Positions 6,219 through 13,906 of a stretch of DNA of 16,636 nt are shown here, one piece after another (the stretch's first letter is position 1; every line of letters begins with the position of its first letter). The notes under the pieces were generated by a model that worked only from the letters and a program-made list of their open reading frames with translations, had not been told where the DNA came from and did not search any database. Both the position numbers and the translations under genes were made by a program. The DNA lies in contig DGDO01000100.1 in the NCBI GenBank assembly GCA_002385475.1, positions 1,809 through 18,444 of the forward strand. The letters are read 5' to 3'. The stretch comes from Candidatus Sordicultor fermentans (GTDB lineage: Bacteria; Atribacterota; Atribacteria; Atribacterales; Caldatribacteriaceae).

Positions 6219-7247
6219 ATGGATAAAGAAGTTACCATAAATGATATAGCCAGGGAAGCTGGTGTCTCAAAAGCTACTGTTTCCCGGGTGTTAAATAATC
6301 CTGAAAAAGTGGCTAAAAAAACCAGAGAAAAGGTATTAAAGGTTATCCAGGAAAAGAACTATCGTCCCAACCCCATGGCTCGTAGCCTCACTACTCGGAA
6401 AACAGGAGTAATCGGAGTGGTGGTTTCAGACATCACTAACCCTTTTTATGCGGTAATGGTAAGAAGCATTGAAGAAGTATGTCGAAGCTACCAATACCAT
6501 ATTTTTCTTTGTAATACCGATGGAAGAGAAGAAGAGGAAGAGCTATACGTGAAGTCTCTTATAGAAAAGAAGGTGGATGGCATAATCCTGGGAGCTACCC
6601 GGATGAACGATCAAGAAATCCAGAACCTAGCTAAAGCTCAGACTCCTATGGTTTTTGTCTCGCGTCTACCAGAGAACCGTGAGCAGTATGATTATGTAAT
6701 AGTAGATAGTGTTTTGGGAGGATATTTGGCTACTAAATATCTTCTTTCTTTGGGTCATACCAAAATTGCCTACTTAGGGGGTCATTGGCCTACCTCTTCT
6801 AATTTAGAGCGCCTGGAAGGTTATAAAAGAGCTTTAGAAGAGGCAGGAATAGAGGTGAGAGATGAATATATTTACTGTGGCGAGTTCAGAATGGAAAACG
6901 GTTATCGAGAAGGAATAAAAATACTCAGGGCAGGAAAGTACCGACCTACTGCCGTTTTTTCAGCTAATGATGCTATGGCTATTGGACTCCTGGAGGCCTG
7001 TAATGAAGAGGGGGTAAGAGTACCAGAAGAATTATCTATTATAGGATTTGATGATATTCCTCTTAGTGCTTCCCGGTTGATTCAACTTACTACTGTTTCT
7101 CAGTCTACTGCTGAATTAGGTTCTTTGAGTGGAAAAATCATCATGGATAAGGTTCTCAATCCCCGCAAAAAAGATGTTCGACAACAGATAGTTTTTCCAC
7201 CAAAGTTGGTGATTCGAGGAACTTGCGCTCGAATAAAAGAAGAATAG
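6219..7247 (+). CDS. LacI-family transcriptional regulator, probable repressor of the inositol-type locus
   Basis: 342 residues, full family length. Residues 5-27 (VTINDIAREAGVSKATVSRVL) form the LacI helix-turn-helix, and the hinge region follows with YRPNPMARSL. The rest is the periplasmic-binding-protein-like ligand core (TGVIGVVVSDITNPFY, FSANDAMAIGLLEA, ELSIIGFDDIPLS). It should bind DNA as a dimer and release it, or bind it, according to a small ligand, probably a pathway intermediate. The ATG is preceded by AGGA at 6206-6209. iolO follows after 11 bp and must be co-transcribed. Four similar palindromes at the promoters of iolM, the kinase, the phosphodiesterase and this gene define its likely regulon. 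The effector is unknown. Confidence 0.9.
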   Translation: MDKEVTINDIAREAGVSKATVSRVLNNPEKVAKKTREKVLKVIQEKNYRPNPMARSLTTRKTGVIGVVVSDITNPFYAVMVRSIEEVCRSYQYHIFLCNTDGREEEEELYVKSLIEKKVDGIILGATRMNDQEIQNLAKAQTPMVFVSRLPENREQYDYVIVDSVLGGYLATKYLLSLGHTKIAYLGGHWPTSSNLERLEGYKRALEEAGIEVRDEYIYCGEFRMENGYREGIKILRAGKYRPTAVFSANDAMAIGLLEACNEEGVRVPEELSIIGFDDIPLSASRLIQLTTVSQSTAELGSLSGKIIMDKVLNPRKKDVRQQIVFPPKLVIRGTCARIKEE

Positions 7248-7258
7248 GAGGATAAATC

Positions 7259-8074
7259 ATGAAGACAAGCTTTGCCGTTTCTTTGCAAAAAACCAGATTT
7301 GGAGCTATTGCTTTTGGAGAATCTTTTACCTCCATTATTTCGAAATTGAAGGAGTTAGGTTATCAAGGAGTGGAGTTGGCAGTTAGAAATCCCAGAGATA
7401 TAAATGAAGAAGAAATAAAGGAAATAGTAAAAAATCATCAATTGGTTGTTCCGGCTATTGGAACAGGACAGGCGTTCATAGAGGAGTGTTTAAGTTTAAG
7501 TAGCAGAGAAAAGGAAATTAGAGGAAAAACTATAGAACGCCTGAAAAACCATATCGATTTTGCTTCTCAGTGGGGGAGTTTGGTAATTATAGGACTCATC
7601 CGGGGTAATCTTCCTCCTGAGGGGGAAGAAAAAGAAGAAGCTTTAAAGTATTTTGAGGAAAGTCTTCTAAAATGCAGCCAGTTAGCCAAAGAAAAGGATG
7701 TCAAATTGGTAATCGAGCCCTTAAATAGATATGAAATTAATTTTCTAAACACTATAAAAGAGGCTCTGGAATTTCTTTCTTCTCTGGGAGATGATAACAT
7801 CGGTATCCTGGCTGATAGTTTTCATATGAACATTGAAGAAGCGAACTTTTACCAGAGTATCATCGAGGCAGGAGACCGCCTCTGGCATTTCCATATTGCT
7901 GATAGCAACCGCTGGGCGCCAGGGTTTGGCCATATTGATTTTGAGTCTATTTTTAGAGCCTTGCGAGACATCAACTATCAGGGTTTTGTTTCAGCAGAAA
8001 TTCTCCAAAAACCTAATTTTCCTGAGGCAGCAAAACAAACCATTGACTATTTAAACAAGCAGGCTCGATTGTAG
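7259..8074 (+). CDS. iolO: 5-keto-L-gluconate epimerase (sugar phosphate isomerase/epimerase family)
   Basis: 271 residues; the recalled Thermotoga enzyme TM0416 is about the same length and shares many blocks: YQGVELAVRNP, AIGTGQAF, LVIIGLIRG, VIEPLNRYE, GILADSFHMNIEE, FHIADSNRWAPGFGH. That enzyme turns 5-keto-L-gluconate into D-tagaturonate in the hydrolytic inositol route. The TIM barrel binds a divalent metal, for which Glu153, Asp186, His212 and Glu247 are the likely ligands. It starts with ATG behind a strong AGGAGG site and is the second gene after the LacI-type regulator. The exact keto-sugar is inferred; D-tagatose/psicose 3-epimerase relatives are the alternative. Confidence 0.82.
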   Translation: MKTSFAVSLQKTRFGAIAFGESFTSIISKLKELGYQGVELAVRNPRDINEEEIKEIVKNHQLVVPAIGTGQAFIEECLSLSSREKEIRGKTIERLKNHIDFASQWGSLVIIGLIRGNLPPEGEEKEEALKYFEESLLKCSQLAKEKDVKLVIEPLNRYEINFLNTIKEALEFLSSLGDDNIGILADSFHMNIEEANFYQSIIEAGDRLWHFHIADSNRWAPGFGHIDFESIFRALRDINYQGFVSAEILQKPNFPEAAKQTIDYLNKQARL

Positions 8075-8585
8075 AAAATACGGAGAGGAACCTGTGTTTT
8101 TCTCTTACCCCTCTGAAGATAGTTGAGATAGAGCGAAGTTTTCTTACAAATAAATCACCGCTTTTATAATTATTCTCAGAAGTACAGTCTATGACGTAAA
8201 GTTAAATTTATGAATTTACAGTATTCTGCAAAACCTGTTAAATTGTACTACGAGTAAAGAAGTAAAAGAGAGATTATTGCAGAACACTTCTAGAAGGTAA
8301 CTTAGATAGAGTTAAAATATTAGAATTACCACACCGGCAGTTTGCTGCGACATAAATAAAAAAGGCTAAAAACGCGAGAACTATTGAGAAAAGCTTTTTC
8401 ATCAGTATAGGGGAAGTCCCCTTATAAACCCTGGAGATTACCAAAAAGTTCCCAGGTGGCCTTATAAATAATGTTTTTATGCTTTGGATAAAATAATTTT
8501 TGGGATGGGGGTCTTTGAGTAAAGTAAAAAAAATCCCAGGGCATAGTTTCCACCCTGGGATTTACCCTAAAAATAAAGCCTGTTT
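8075..8585. other. Gene-free region of about 510 bp between convergent transcription units
   Basis: No credible gene on either strand. It holds a short hairpin AGGGGA-AG-TCCCCT (8409-8422), a weak CCTGG/CCAGG pair shortly after it, and the terminator at 8531-8563. No clear rho-independent terminator for iolO was found; the small G/C hairpins may contribute. I saw no tRNA, no insertion-sequence ends and no long repeat. Confidence 0.6.
8531..8563 (-). terminator. Rho-independent terminator of the radical SAM gene
   Basis: A perfect 11-bp inverted repeat AAATCCCAGGG / CCCTGGGATTT (arms 8531-8541 and 8553-8563). On the minus strand it is followed by a run of T, and it lies about 20 bp after the stop of the radical SAM gene. 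Confidence 0.9.
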
Positions 8586-10037
8586 TTAATTTACTCCTAC
8601 TTTTGTTTTTTCTCGATTTGCATTGGCTTCTTCTTCTAATTTACGGAGATACTCTTTTCTCTCTGTTTTGTAATCCTTGTAGTACACTGTTCCTTTGTAC
8701 TCGGTTTCCCAAATGGGGTCAGTTAGTTCTTTAAATGCCTGCGCATATCGATCTATTTCATCTTTGAGAGTAGTTATCAGGGTTTCTGCTCCCTCATGGC
8801 TGGGGCGAGCCCCATATTTCTCTACTACTTCTCGTAGAACTTCGGGAACGTCAATGAGCATGCAAGGCCTCATCAGGTTGTTATCATAAGGTTGTTCTTT
8901 CTGGATAGCTCGGAAGAAAGGAGAGGAAAAAACTTCTTTTAGAGATTTATCTTTTACGTTATCTACAGTAAAATGGCAGAATACGCAAGGCTCTACGTCT
9001 CCAGCGTTATTGATATGGAAGTATCTTCTTCCTCCAGCAATACAACCTCCCACGTATGGCCCGTCATTCCAGAAGTCACCGATAAAAATTGGTTTTTCAT
9101 AACGAATGCGGTGTACTTGGTTGCGGAGATGAAGCCTTTGTTCTGGAGTAGGCATTAGGGAAGTATCTGGTTTTTTACCTATGGGAACGTAAGTGAAAAA
9201 CCACCCGAAGGCACACCCTTTGTTAATCAAAAATTCTATAAATTCATCGCTGGATACTAATTCAGTATTATGACGGGTAGCAGTAATGGAAAAGCCAAAA
9301 AGCACTCCTTCATCACGTAGAGCTTCCATGGCTTGCATGATTTTTTTGAATGTTCCTTTTCCTCGACGTTCATCAGTCTCTTTTTCGTAGCCTTCTACAC
9401 TTATAGCGGGATAAACGTTACCCATTTGGGCTAAGCGTTTAGCCACTTCCTGATTAATCAAAGTACCGTTAGTATAAATCTGGAAAGCTATATCGGGGTG
9501 TTTTTCAAAAAGATCTAGGTGTTCTTTTCGAATGAATGGCTCTCCTCCAGAAATAGTGAGGAAATTCATGCCCATTTCTTCGGCTTCATTGAATAAGCGA
9601 TCCAGAAGCTCGATGGGCATATCACTTTCTTTGCGATACTGCCCAGCATAACAACCATAACAGTTAAGATTACATCTCATAGTAGGGCTTACGACAAAGA
9701 AAAAAGGAACCTGTACTCCTAACTCTTTTTCTAATTTTTGTCTTTTGGGAACTCCCAAAAGAATGCTCTTAACGATGAGATTAACTACGAGTTTCTCTCT
9801 TACATTGGGATGAGTTTCTTGTAGAACACGGCGGGCTAACACTATCTGGGGTCTTTGTTCTTCAAACATTTGACGAAGCGCTCGAATTTGGTCTCGATAA
9901 TACTCAATAGGAGTAAGCTTCTCCGCCAGATAGGTGAGTCTGATGATGTTTTCATCAGAAGCATTGCGCAAAGAGTTTACCATTAGCTTTACTACTTGCT
10001 CAGTAGTGAATGCTTTTAAGGAATCTAAATAACTCAT
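8586..10037 (-). CDS. Radical SAM protein with SPASM-like C-terminal cysteines, function unknown
   Basis: 483 residues from the ATG at 10037. A TTG 18 bp further upstream (10055) is in frame, but the GGGAGGGA ribosome site lies within that extension. In the longer numbering, Cys128, Cys132 and Cys135 (CNLNCYGCYAGQY) are the radical-SAM [4Fe-4S] ligands, followed by the SAM-binding ISGGEP motif near 169 and the YTNGTL strand. Cys338, Cys357, Cys360 and Cys398 (GGCIAGG, EPCVFC, RPCML) look like an auxiliary-cluster SPASM-type domain. A 120-residue helical N-terminus and a charged C-terminal tail frame it. Such enzymes modify peptides or small molecules. No small precursor peptide gene is visible beside it. 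It follows the UDG gene on the same strand after about 47 bp and is probably its operon partner. Confidence 0.85.
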   Translation of the reverse strand: MSYLDSLKAFTTEQVVKLMVNSLRNASDENIIRLTYLAEKLTPIEYYRDQIRALRQMFEEQRPQIVLARRVLQETHPNVREKLVVNLIVKSILLGVPKRQKLEKELGVQVPFFFVVSPTMRCNLNCYGCYAGQYRKESDMPIELLDRLFNEAEEMGMNFLTISGGEPFIRKEHLDLFEKHPDIAFQIYTNGTLINQEVAKRLAQMGNVYPAISVEGYEKETDERRGKGTFKKIMQAMEALRDEGVLFGFSITATRHNTELVSSDEFIEFLINKGCAFGWFFTYVPIGKKPDTSLMPTPEQRLHLRNQVHRIRYEKPIFIGDFWNDGPYVGGCIAGGRRYFHINNAGDVEPCVFCHFTVDNVKDKSLKEVFSSPFFRAIQKEQPYDNNLMRPCMLIDVPEVLREVVEKYGARPSHEGAETLITTLKDEIDRYAQAFKELTDPIWETEYKGTVYYKDYKTERKEYLRKLEEEANANREKTKVGVN

Positions 10038-10084
10038 ATTAAGTCCCTCCCTCAAAAGGAATTCTTTTTATTATAACACATTGC

Positions 10085-10690
10085 CTAAGAACTTTGTTTC
10101 AAAAGGTCATATGTCCTTTTAACCTCTTGAATGTCTTTCCAGGTTAAATATCGGGGAGATCCTGGTTGTCGAGAATTATAACGGAGGAGAAAACTGGGAT
10201 GGAACATGGGAAAGATTTTTTTTCCTCCTCGCCAATCAAACCACTGACCCCGAAGTTTGCTGATAGGTTCTTTTTTGCCTAAAAGGTAAAGAGTAGAAGT
10301 GCCACCTAAGGTTATGATTATAGAAGGATTGATAATAGCGATTTGAGCCTCCAGATAAGGAAAACAACTATCCATTTCGCTTTGAGCAGGGGTTCTATTG
10401 CCCGGGGGACGACACTTTATTATATTGGTAATATATACTTCTTCTCTTTTTAAACCTACTGATTGAAGGATTTTAGTGAGTAACTGGCCGGCTTTACCTA
10501 CGAAAGGTCTTCCGGTTCGGTCTTCTTCTTCTCCAGGTGCTTCTCCAACGAACATAAGCAATGCATCAGGGTCCCCTTCTCCAAAGACTATTTTAGTTCT
10601 GCTCTGAGAAAGGGAACAAAGGGTACATGTTTTTACCTCGCTTTTTATCTCTTCTAATAATTCTTCTTTGCTGATCGAGGACTTTATCAC
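10085..10690 (-). CDS. Uracil-DNA glycosylase, family 4 (Fe-S)
   Basis: About 201 residues from the preferred GTG at 10690, which has an AGGTGA ribosome site. Another in-frame GTG at 10717 lacks one and would add nine residues. The enzyme removes uracil from DNA to start base-excision repair. Family 4 marks are two cysteines in KTCTLCSLS and two more in IIKCRPPGNRTP and DSCFPYLEAQI (31, 34, 102 and 118 in the longer numbering), which hold a [4Fe-4S] cluster; the catalytic motif GEAPGEEEDRTGRPFVGKAG; and the HPSFLLR motif near the C-terminus. Family 4 enzymes are common in thermophiles and many anaerobes. A weak promoter (TTGAAA, 15-bp spacer, TAAAAT at 10768-10742 on the minus strand) lies upstream. 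Confidence 0.92.
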   Translation of the reverse strand: MIKSSISKEELLEEIKSEVKTCTLCSLSQSRTKIVFGEGDPDALLMFVGEAPGEEEDRTGRPFVGKAGQLLTKILQSVGLKREEVYITNIIKCRPPGNRTPAQSEMDSCFPYLEAQIAIINPSIIITLGGTSTLYLLGKKEPISKLRGQWFDWRGGKKIFPMFHPSFLLRYNSRQPGSPRYLTWKDIQEVKRTYDLLKQSS

Positions 10691-11559
10691 TTTTTCACCT
10701 GCAAAACAAAGATACACTTCTTAATTCAGCTATTACTACTAATTTTATCATATAATTAAGCTTTTCAAAAATTTTTCCGATAAGAGAATATCTTTGCATC
10801 TTTTTAAGTCAGGAACATTCCTTGTCAAATAACTGCAGCCCTCTGCATAAGGACTTATATAGAACAGAACTATGGGGAAATTTCACTAACCACTCCTTTA
10901 AAGACTAAACGTAACTTGTTAAAAACTTATTCTACTCATCCTCAATTCCCCTATCTATCGTCTGCCCTCTGCAATAGCTTTCGTAATCGATATAGTTTTA
11001 GCCTGCTTGGATATATCAGGACGATGGAGATATTCAGCACTAGATAGAGGCATCCAGTTATACGTGTTTTCCAATCAAGAGAAACAGCTCATGTATTAGT
11101 AGTGGTAATCTTTCCTGTTGTAAGGGAGCAATAGTTTTTTCTATATGTAGCGTGATGAATAGTAGCTCTCTTACTCCTTGTCTCAAGATATAATTTCCGC
11201 TCGAGTGGAAGTGAAAAACTGGAATTGCTTCTACTAGCCTTTTCTTTACCAGAGAACAGTTTTTTGCTTTTAGCGCTTTGCTTTATTCAGAAAGTAAGTT
11301 GGAAAAAAGCGATTCTATCATCTAGTTGGCTCAATAATGCTATCTTTTTTGAGACTTTCTATATTCCGGACGAGAGCTTTTTTATCCTCCGGCATTAAGA
11401 TCTTTAAAGTTAAAAGAGATAACCTGCTCTGGGCAGAAGACTTAATTACTAGAGAAATGAAGGATGATCCTATCGCTAATAGACCTGGAAGTGGTAATTG
11501 TAATTTTGGTAAGAAAGGGGAATTTGAAAAGCAGGTAAAATAGTTTCTTCTGATATAGA

Positions 11560-11575
11560 AGAGCTGCTTAGCTCT
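11560..11575 (+). terminator. Small hairpin with short T-run (possible terminator)
   Basis: AGAGCT-GCTT-AGCTCT (6-bp perfect stem) followed by CTTTT on the plus strand, 17 bp after the stop of the doubtful 68-codon ORF. The stem is short, so activity is uncertain; it may be what remains of a lost gene's terminator. Confidence 0.35.
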
Positions 11576-11651
11576 CTTTTAGCCATCGTTTCTCTGCAAC
11601 TCTTGGATTACTTATATAGTTCTGAAGAGAAGATGTAATACAGGCTAACCT

Positions 11652-11675
11652 CGTCACTTAATTAAAGACGTGACG
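11652..11675 (-). terminator. Hairpin downstream of the cation-efflux gene
   Basis: Perfect arms CGTCAC (11652-11657) and GTGACG (11670-11675) with a 12-base AT-rich loop lie just beyond the stop of the efflux gene. No U-tract follows on the minus strand, so this is at best a weak terminator or an mRNA 3'-end structure. Confidence 0.35.
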
Positions 11676-11687
11676 GTAGAATAATAA

Positions 11688-12599
11688 TCACTTTTCTTCG
11701 CTAAGAGGCTCTATGTGGACTATTCCCTCAAAGCCCGTTTGTTCTTTAATTTCTTTTTCTATTTTTTCGGACAGATCATGCCCCTCTTTAACTGAAAGGC
11801 TTCCATCTACTTCAATATGCATAGTAATAACTCCTTTACCTCCGTAATCATGGAGGTGAATAGAGTGAACATTATCTACTTCCTTAAATTGGGAAGTTAT
11901 ATTCAAGATCTTCTCCTTCTCTTCAGGAGAAATGCTTCTTCCTAACAGCCGAGAAACCGAGCCCCGCAAAATTTTGCTAGCCATCAAGATGATAATGGTA
12001 GAGGTGAATAAACTGCTAACTCCATCCAACCAGGGATAACGAGGAAACAAAAACACTACTAAAACAGGCAGAGAGTCTAAAGCGTCACTACGATGATGCC
12101 AGGCTTTAGCGATGAGAAGTTCGGAATTAGATGCCTTTTTCCCCAGAAAAAAGGCTACCTGCGCCAAAATTTCTTTTCCTCCCATGCCTATTAGTATGGC
12201 GAAAAGCGCCGGTAAAGAAAACTGAATAGGAGAAGGATGAAAAATCCTCTGGCAACCTTGAATTAAGAATTGAATGCCTACAATAAAAAGAAGAACTGCT
12301 ATAATAAGAGTAGTGGTATCTTCTAACCGACCATGCCCGAAAGGATGTTCTCGGTCTGGGGGACGATCGAGCTCTCGGGCAATGAAGAAAATGGCTAAAG
12401 AAGTAGCTACATCGGACAATGTTTCAAAGGCATCGGCAGTAAGAGCTAAACTTTGAGAAAGGCGGCCATAGTAAAGTTTTATCCCAAAAAGGGTAAAATT
12501 CACTAATATACTGATCCAGGCCTCTAATCTGGCGTAGTAAGCCTTGGAGGTCAGAGGATTACTGGGAATTTCTTCTGAAGAAAATTTTTGCTCTCTCAT
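11688..12599 (-). CDS. Cation diffusion facilitator (CDF) metal-efflux transporter
   Basis: 303 residues, normal for the family. A membrane domain with about six hydrophobic segments is followed by a cytoplasmic metal-sensing domain (about 220-303, SISPEEKEKIL ... VHSIHLHDYGG ... HIEVDGSLSVKEGHDLSEKIE). The transporter exchanges Zn2+, Mn2+ or Fe2+ for protons across the inner membrane. The transport site is visible as Glu59-x3-Asp63 (ADAFETLSDVA) in the second segment and His168-x3-Asp172 (AWHHRSDALDS) in the fifth; HPFGHGRLED (85-94) is the conserved loop. Glu at position 59, where His or Asp is usual, may alter metal choice. It starts at an ATG after GAGTGGAAA, transcribed from its own promoter and divergent from the aro operon; metal specificity cannot be assigned. 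Confidence 0.92.
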   Translation of the reverse strand: MREQKFSSEEIPSNPLTSKAYYARLEAWISILVNFTLFGIKLYYGRLSQSLALTADAFETLSDVATSLAIFFIARELDRPPDREHPFGHGRLEDTTTLIIAVLLFIVGIQFLIQGCQRIFHPSPIQFSLPALFAILIGMGGKEILAQVAFFLGKKASNSELLIAKAWHHRSDALDSLPVLVVFLFPRYPWLDGVSSLFTSTIIILMASKILRGSVSRLLGRSISPEEKEKILNITSQFKEVDNVHSIHLHDYGGKGVITMHIEVDGSLSVKEGHDLSEKIEKEIKEQTGFEGIVHIEPLSEEK

Positions 12600-12651
12600 T
12601 TTCCACTCTTTGGTTTTCGATAAAATAATCGAGGGTTTTCTTTGCCTCTAT

Positions 12652-12679
12652 ATTATAATCTTTTAAGTTTCACTGTAAA
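12652..12679 (-). promoter_or_regulatory. Promoter of the cation-efflux gene
   Basis: On the minus strand: TTTACA (12679-12674), a 16-bp spacer and a perfect TATAAT (12657-12652), about 50 bp before the ATG at 12599. Confidence 0.65.
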
Positions 12680-12711
12680 GCTATTGAAAATAGCGGTACT
12701 TTCCCTGTATC

Positions 12712-12720
12712 TGTTATAAT
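12712..12720 (+). promoter_or_regulatory. Extended -10 promoter element for the pilin-like/aro operon
   Basis: TGTTATAAT is an extended -10 (TG-n-TATAAT) on the plus strand about 105 bp before the first gene. There is no good -35 at 17 bp, which extended -10 promoters tolerate. It is the best candidate start for the operon running through efp. Confidence 0.5.
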
Positions 12721-12826
12721 CTTCCTGTCCTGTATAGTGTTAGCAATTGTTAGAAGCGTTAGAAAAGAAAGCACATCGATGATTGATTCCTGTAGAGCTT
12801 TATCTCCTTAAAAGGGAGGGTAGAAA

Positions 12827-13315
12827 ATGGCCAGAAAAATGGGGAAGAAATTACAAACCGAGGTTAGCTCAGAATCCGGTATGATAGATATCTTCATCCT
12901 GATAGTAGTTGGCTTTTTACTTATTATTTCTTCCTGGTTTCTTGGCAATGTATTTCTTCATTATCAAGTAGTAGATGCTCACATCGAGAAATTCAAGGAG
13001 GAATATAAAATAGAGGGAGCATTGGTGGAAGCTATCCAGCTGCTGAAAGATAAAGGTAGTGCTTTTCAGGATGAGGATGAGGATGAAGATGAAGATGAAG
13101 ATGAGGATATTCCTTCCTCTTTTAACTCTCTTTTTCGCTTTTCAATAAAAGAGGATAAACTGATTATCAGTAAAAAGATCGAAGGTCAGGAGAAAGAAGA
13201 GGAGAAAGAAGAGGAGAACATGCTACCTGTGGCTGAGGTTACTTTTACCTGGGAAGAAAATGAGTTGAAAATTAACCGAATAGAGACGAGATATAATCTT
13301 CCTTATTCTAAATAA
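12827..13315 (+). CDS. Single-pass membrane protein, pilin-like/PilX-type, with acidic repeat
   Basis: 162 residues, first gene of the aro operon, with a GGGAGGG ribosome site 6 bp upstream. After a basic N-terminus (MARKMGKKLQTEVSSESGM) comes one hydrophobic segment at about 20-44, then a soluble domain. That layout, and the position before aroK, recall minor pilin/ComGG- or PilX-like accessory proteins, but I cannot recognise a family and see no clear prepilin peptidase site. The domain is split by a 13-residue Asp-Glu run (82-94) and a Glu-Lys run (about 122-130), both made by tandem DNA repeats. The C-terminal part (VAEVTFTWEENELKINRIETRY) looks like a beta-rich fold. The exact job is unknown. 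Confidence 0.6.
   Translation: MARKMGKKLQTEVSSESGMIDIFILIVVGFLLIISSWFLGNVFLHYQVVDAHIEKFKEEYKIEGALVEAIQLLKDKGSAFQDEDEDEDEDEDEDIPSSFNSLFRFSIKEDKLIISKKIEGQEKEEEKEEENMLPVAEVTFTWEENELKINRIETRYNLPYSK
13070..13108 (+). repeat. In-frame GATGAR microsatellite (Asp-Glu run)
   Basis: Six and a half units of GATGAG/GATGAA in tandem encode alternating Asp-Glu over 13 codons. The unit is six bases, so unit gain or loss keeps the frame and changes only the length of the acidic run. Confidence 0.9.
13190..13216 (+). repeat. 12-bp tandem repeat (Glu-Lys run)
   Basis: GAGAAAGAAGAG occurs twice in tandem plus a partial GAG and encodes EKEEEKEEE. It is a second slippage-type repeat in the same gene. Confidence 0.8.
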
Positions 13316-13336
13316 ACTTATTGATGGAGTACTGAA

Positions 13337-13906
13337 TTGGAAAACACCAATAAAGATAAAACCAAAGAAATAAATCAAAGGGGTCGTGGGAACATTGCGC
13401 TTCTTGGTTTTATGGGTAGTGGAAAAACCACCATCGGACAGCAATTGGCTCAAAAAGTAGGATGGCAGTTTATGGATACCGATGATTTAATTGAAGAAAA
13501 GACTTCTCTATCTATCTCTCTAATTTTTGAACGATGGGGGGAAGAGCATTTCCGCTCTTTAGAAAAAGTGGTACTCGAAGAAGTGGCTTCAAAAAAGAAT
13601 ATAATTTTAGCTACAGGAGGAGGACTTCCTGCTCAAGAGGATAACTGGCAGATATTAAGAGAACATTTCTTAACCATTTTTCTGCAAGTTGATTTTTCTA
13701 TCCTCTATCAGAGAATAAAAGGAGATTCCCGCCGTCCCCTTCTATCTCAGTATTCTACTCCTCAAGAATTAGAAAAGCTTTATCAAAAAAGACTTATCTA
13801 TTATGAGAGGTCAGATGTTATAATTAATGGAAATAGAAGTGAAGAGGAGATAGTAGAGGAAATACTATACCATGAGAAAATTAGCAGTTTGTGGAGAAAA
13901 CGGTAA
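13337..13906 (+). CDS. aroK: Shikimate kinase
   Basis: 189 residues. Phosphorylates shikimate with ATP in the shikimate pathway to chorismate (cytoplasm). Motifs: Walker A GFMGSGKT (24-31), shikimate-binding Asp47/Asp49 (MDTDD) and Arg73 (HFRSLE), ATGGG (92-96), and the lid arginines GDSRRPLL (129-136). The start is a TTG with GGAG 7 bp upstream; the first 17 residues are a polar extension before the usual start of the fold (NIALLGFMG). It follows the pilin-like gene by 21 bp and overlaps aroB by 35 bp, so translation is probably coupled. Confidence 0.95.
   Translation: MENTNKDKTKEINQRGRGNIALLGFMGSGKTTIGQQLAQKVGWQFMDTDDLIEEKTSLSISLIFERWGEEHFRSLEKVVLEEVASKKNIILATGGGLPAQEDNWQILREHFLTIFLQVDFSILYQRIKGDSRRPLLSQYSTPQELEKLYQKRLIYYERSDVIINGNRSEEEIVEEILYHEKISSLWRKR

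Larger units (their letters stand above)
10691..11687. other. Gene-free region of about 1 kb with broken or doubtful ORFs
   Basis: This is the longest stretch without a convincing gene in an otherwise compact window. It contains a plus-strand ORF of 68 codons (11337-11543) without a ribosome site, an overlapping minus-strand reading frame ending at 11318 (tail MPEDKKALVRNIESLKK), and a 39-codon minus ORF (11074-10955, containing YLHRPDISKQAKT). None is recognisable. The mixture looks like decayed coding sequence, but an unrecognised RNA gene is not excluded. No tRNA, CRISPR or transposase motif was seen. Confidence 0.5.

Noticed and set aside
7567..8054. Several ORFs of 60-80 codons overlapping iolO on both strands
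   Set aside because: iolO has full-length family motifs and a strong ribosome site; the others are shadows without ribosome sites.
10955..11074. 39-codon minus ORF with a protein-like composition (YLHRPDISKQAKT)
   Set aside because: No good start codon or ribosome site and no family recognised; it may be a gene relic but cannot be supported as a gene.
11337..11543. 68-codon plus-strand ORF between UDG and the cation-efflux gene
   Set aside because: No ribosome site, no recognisable motif, and an equally long open frame on the opposite strand. Kept only as part of the described gene-free region.
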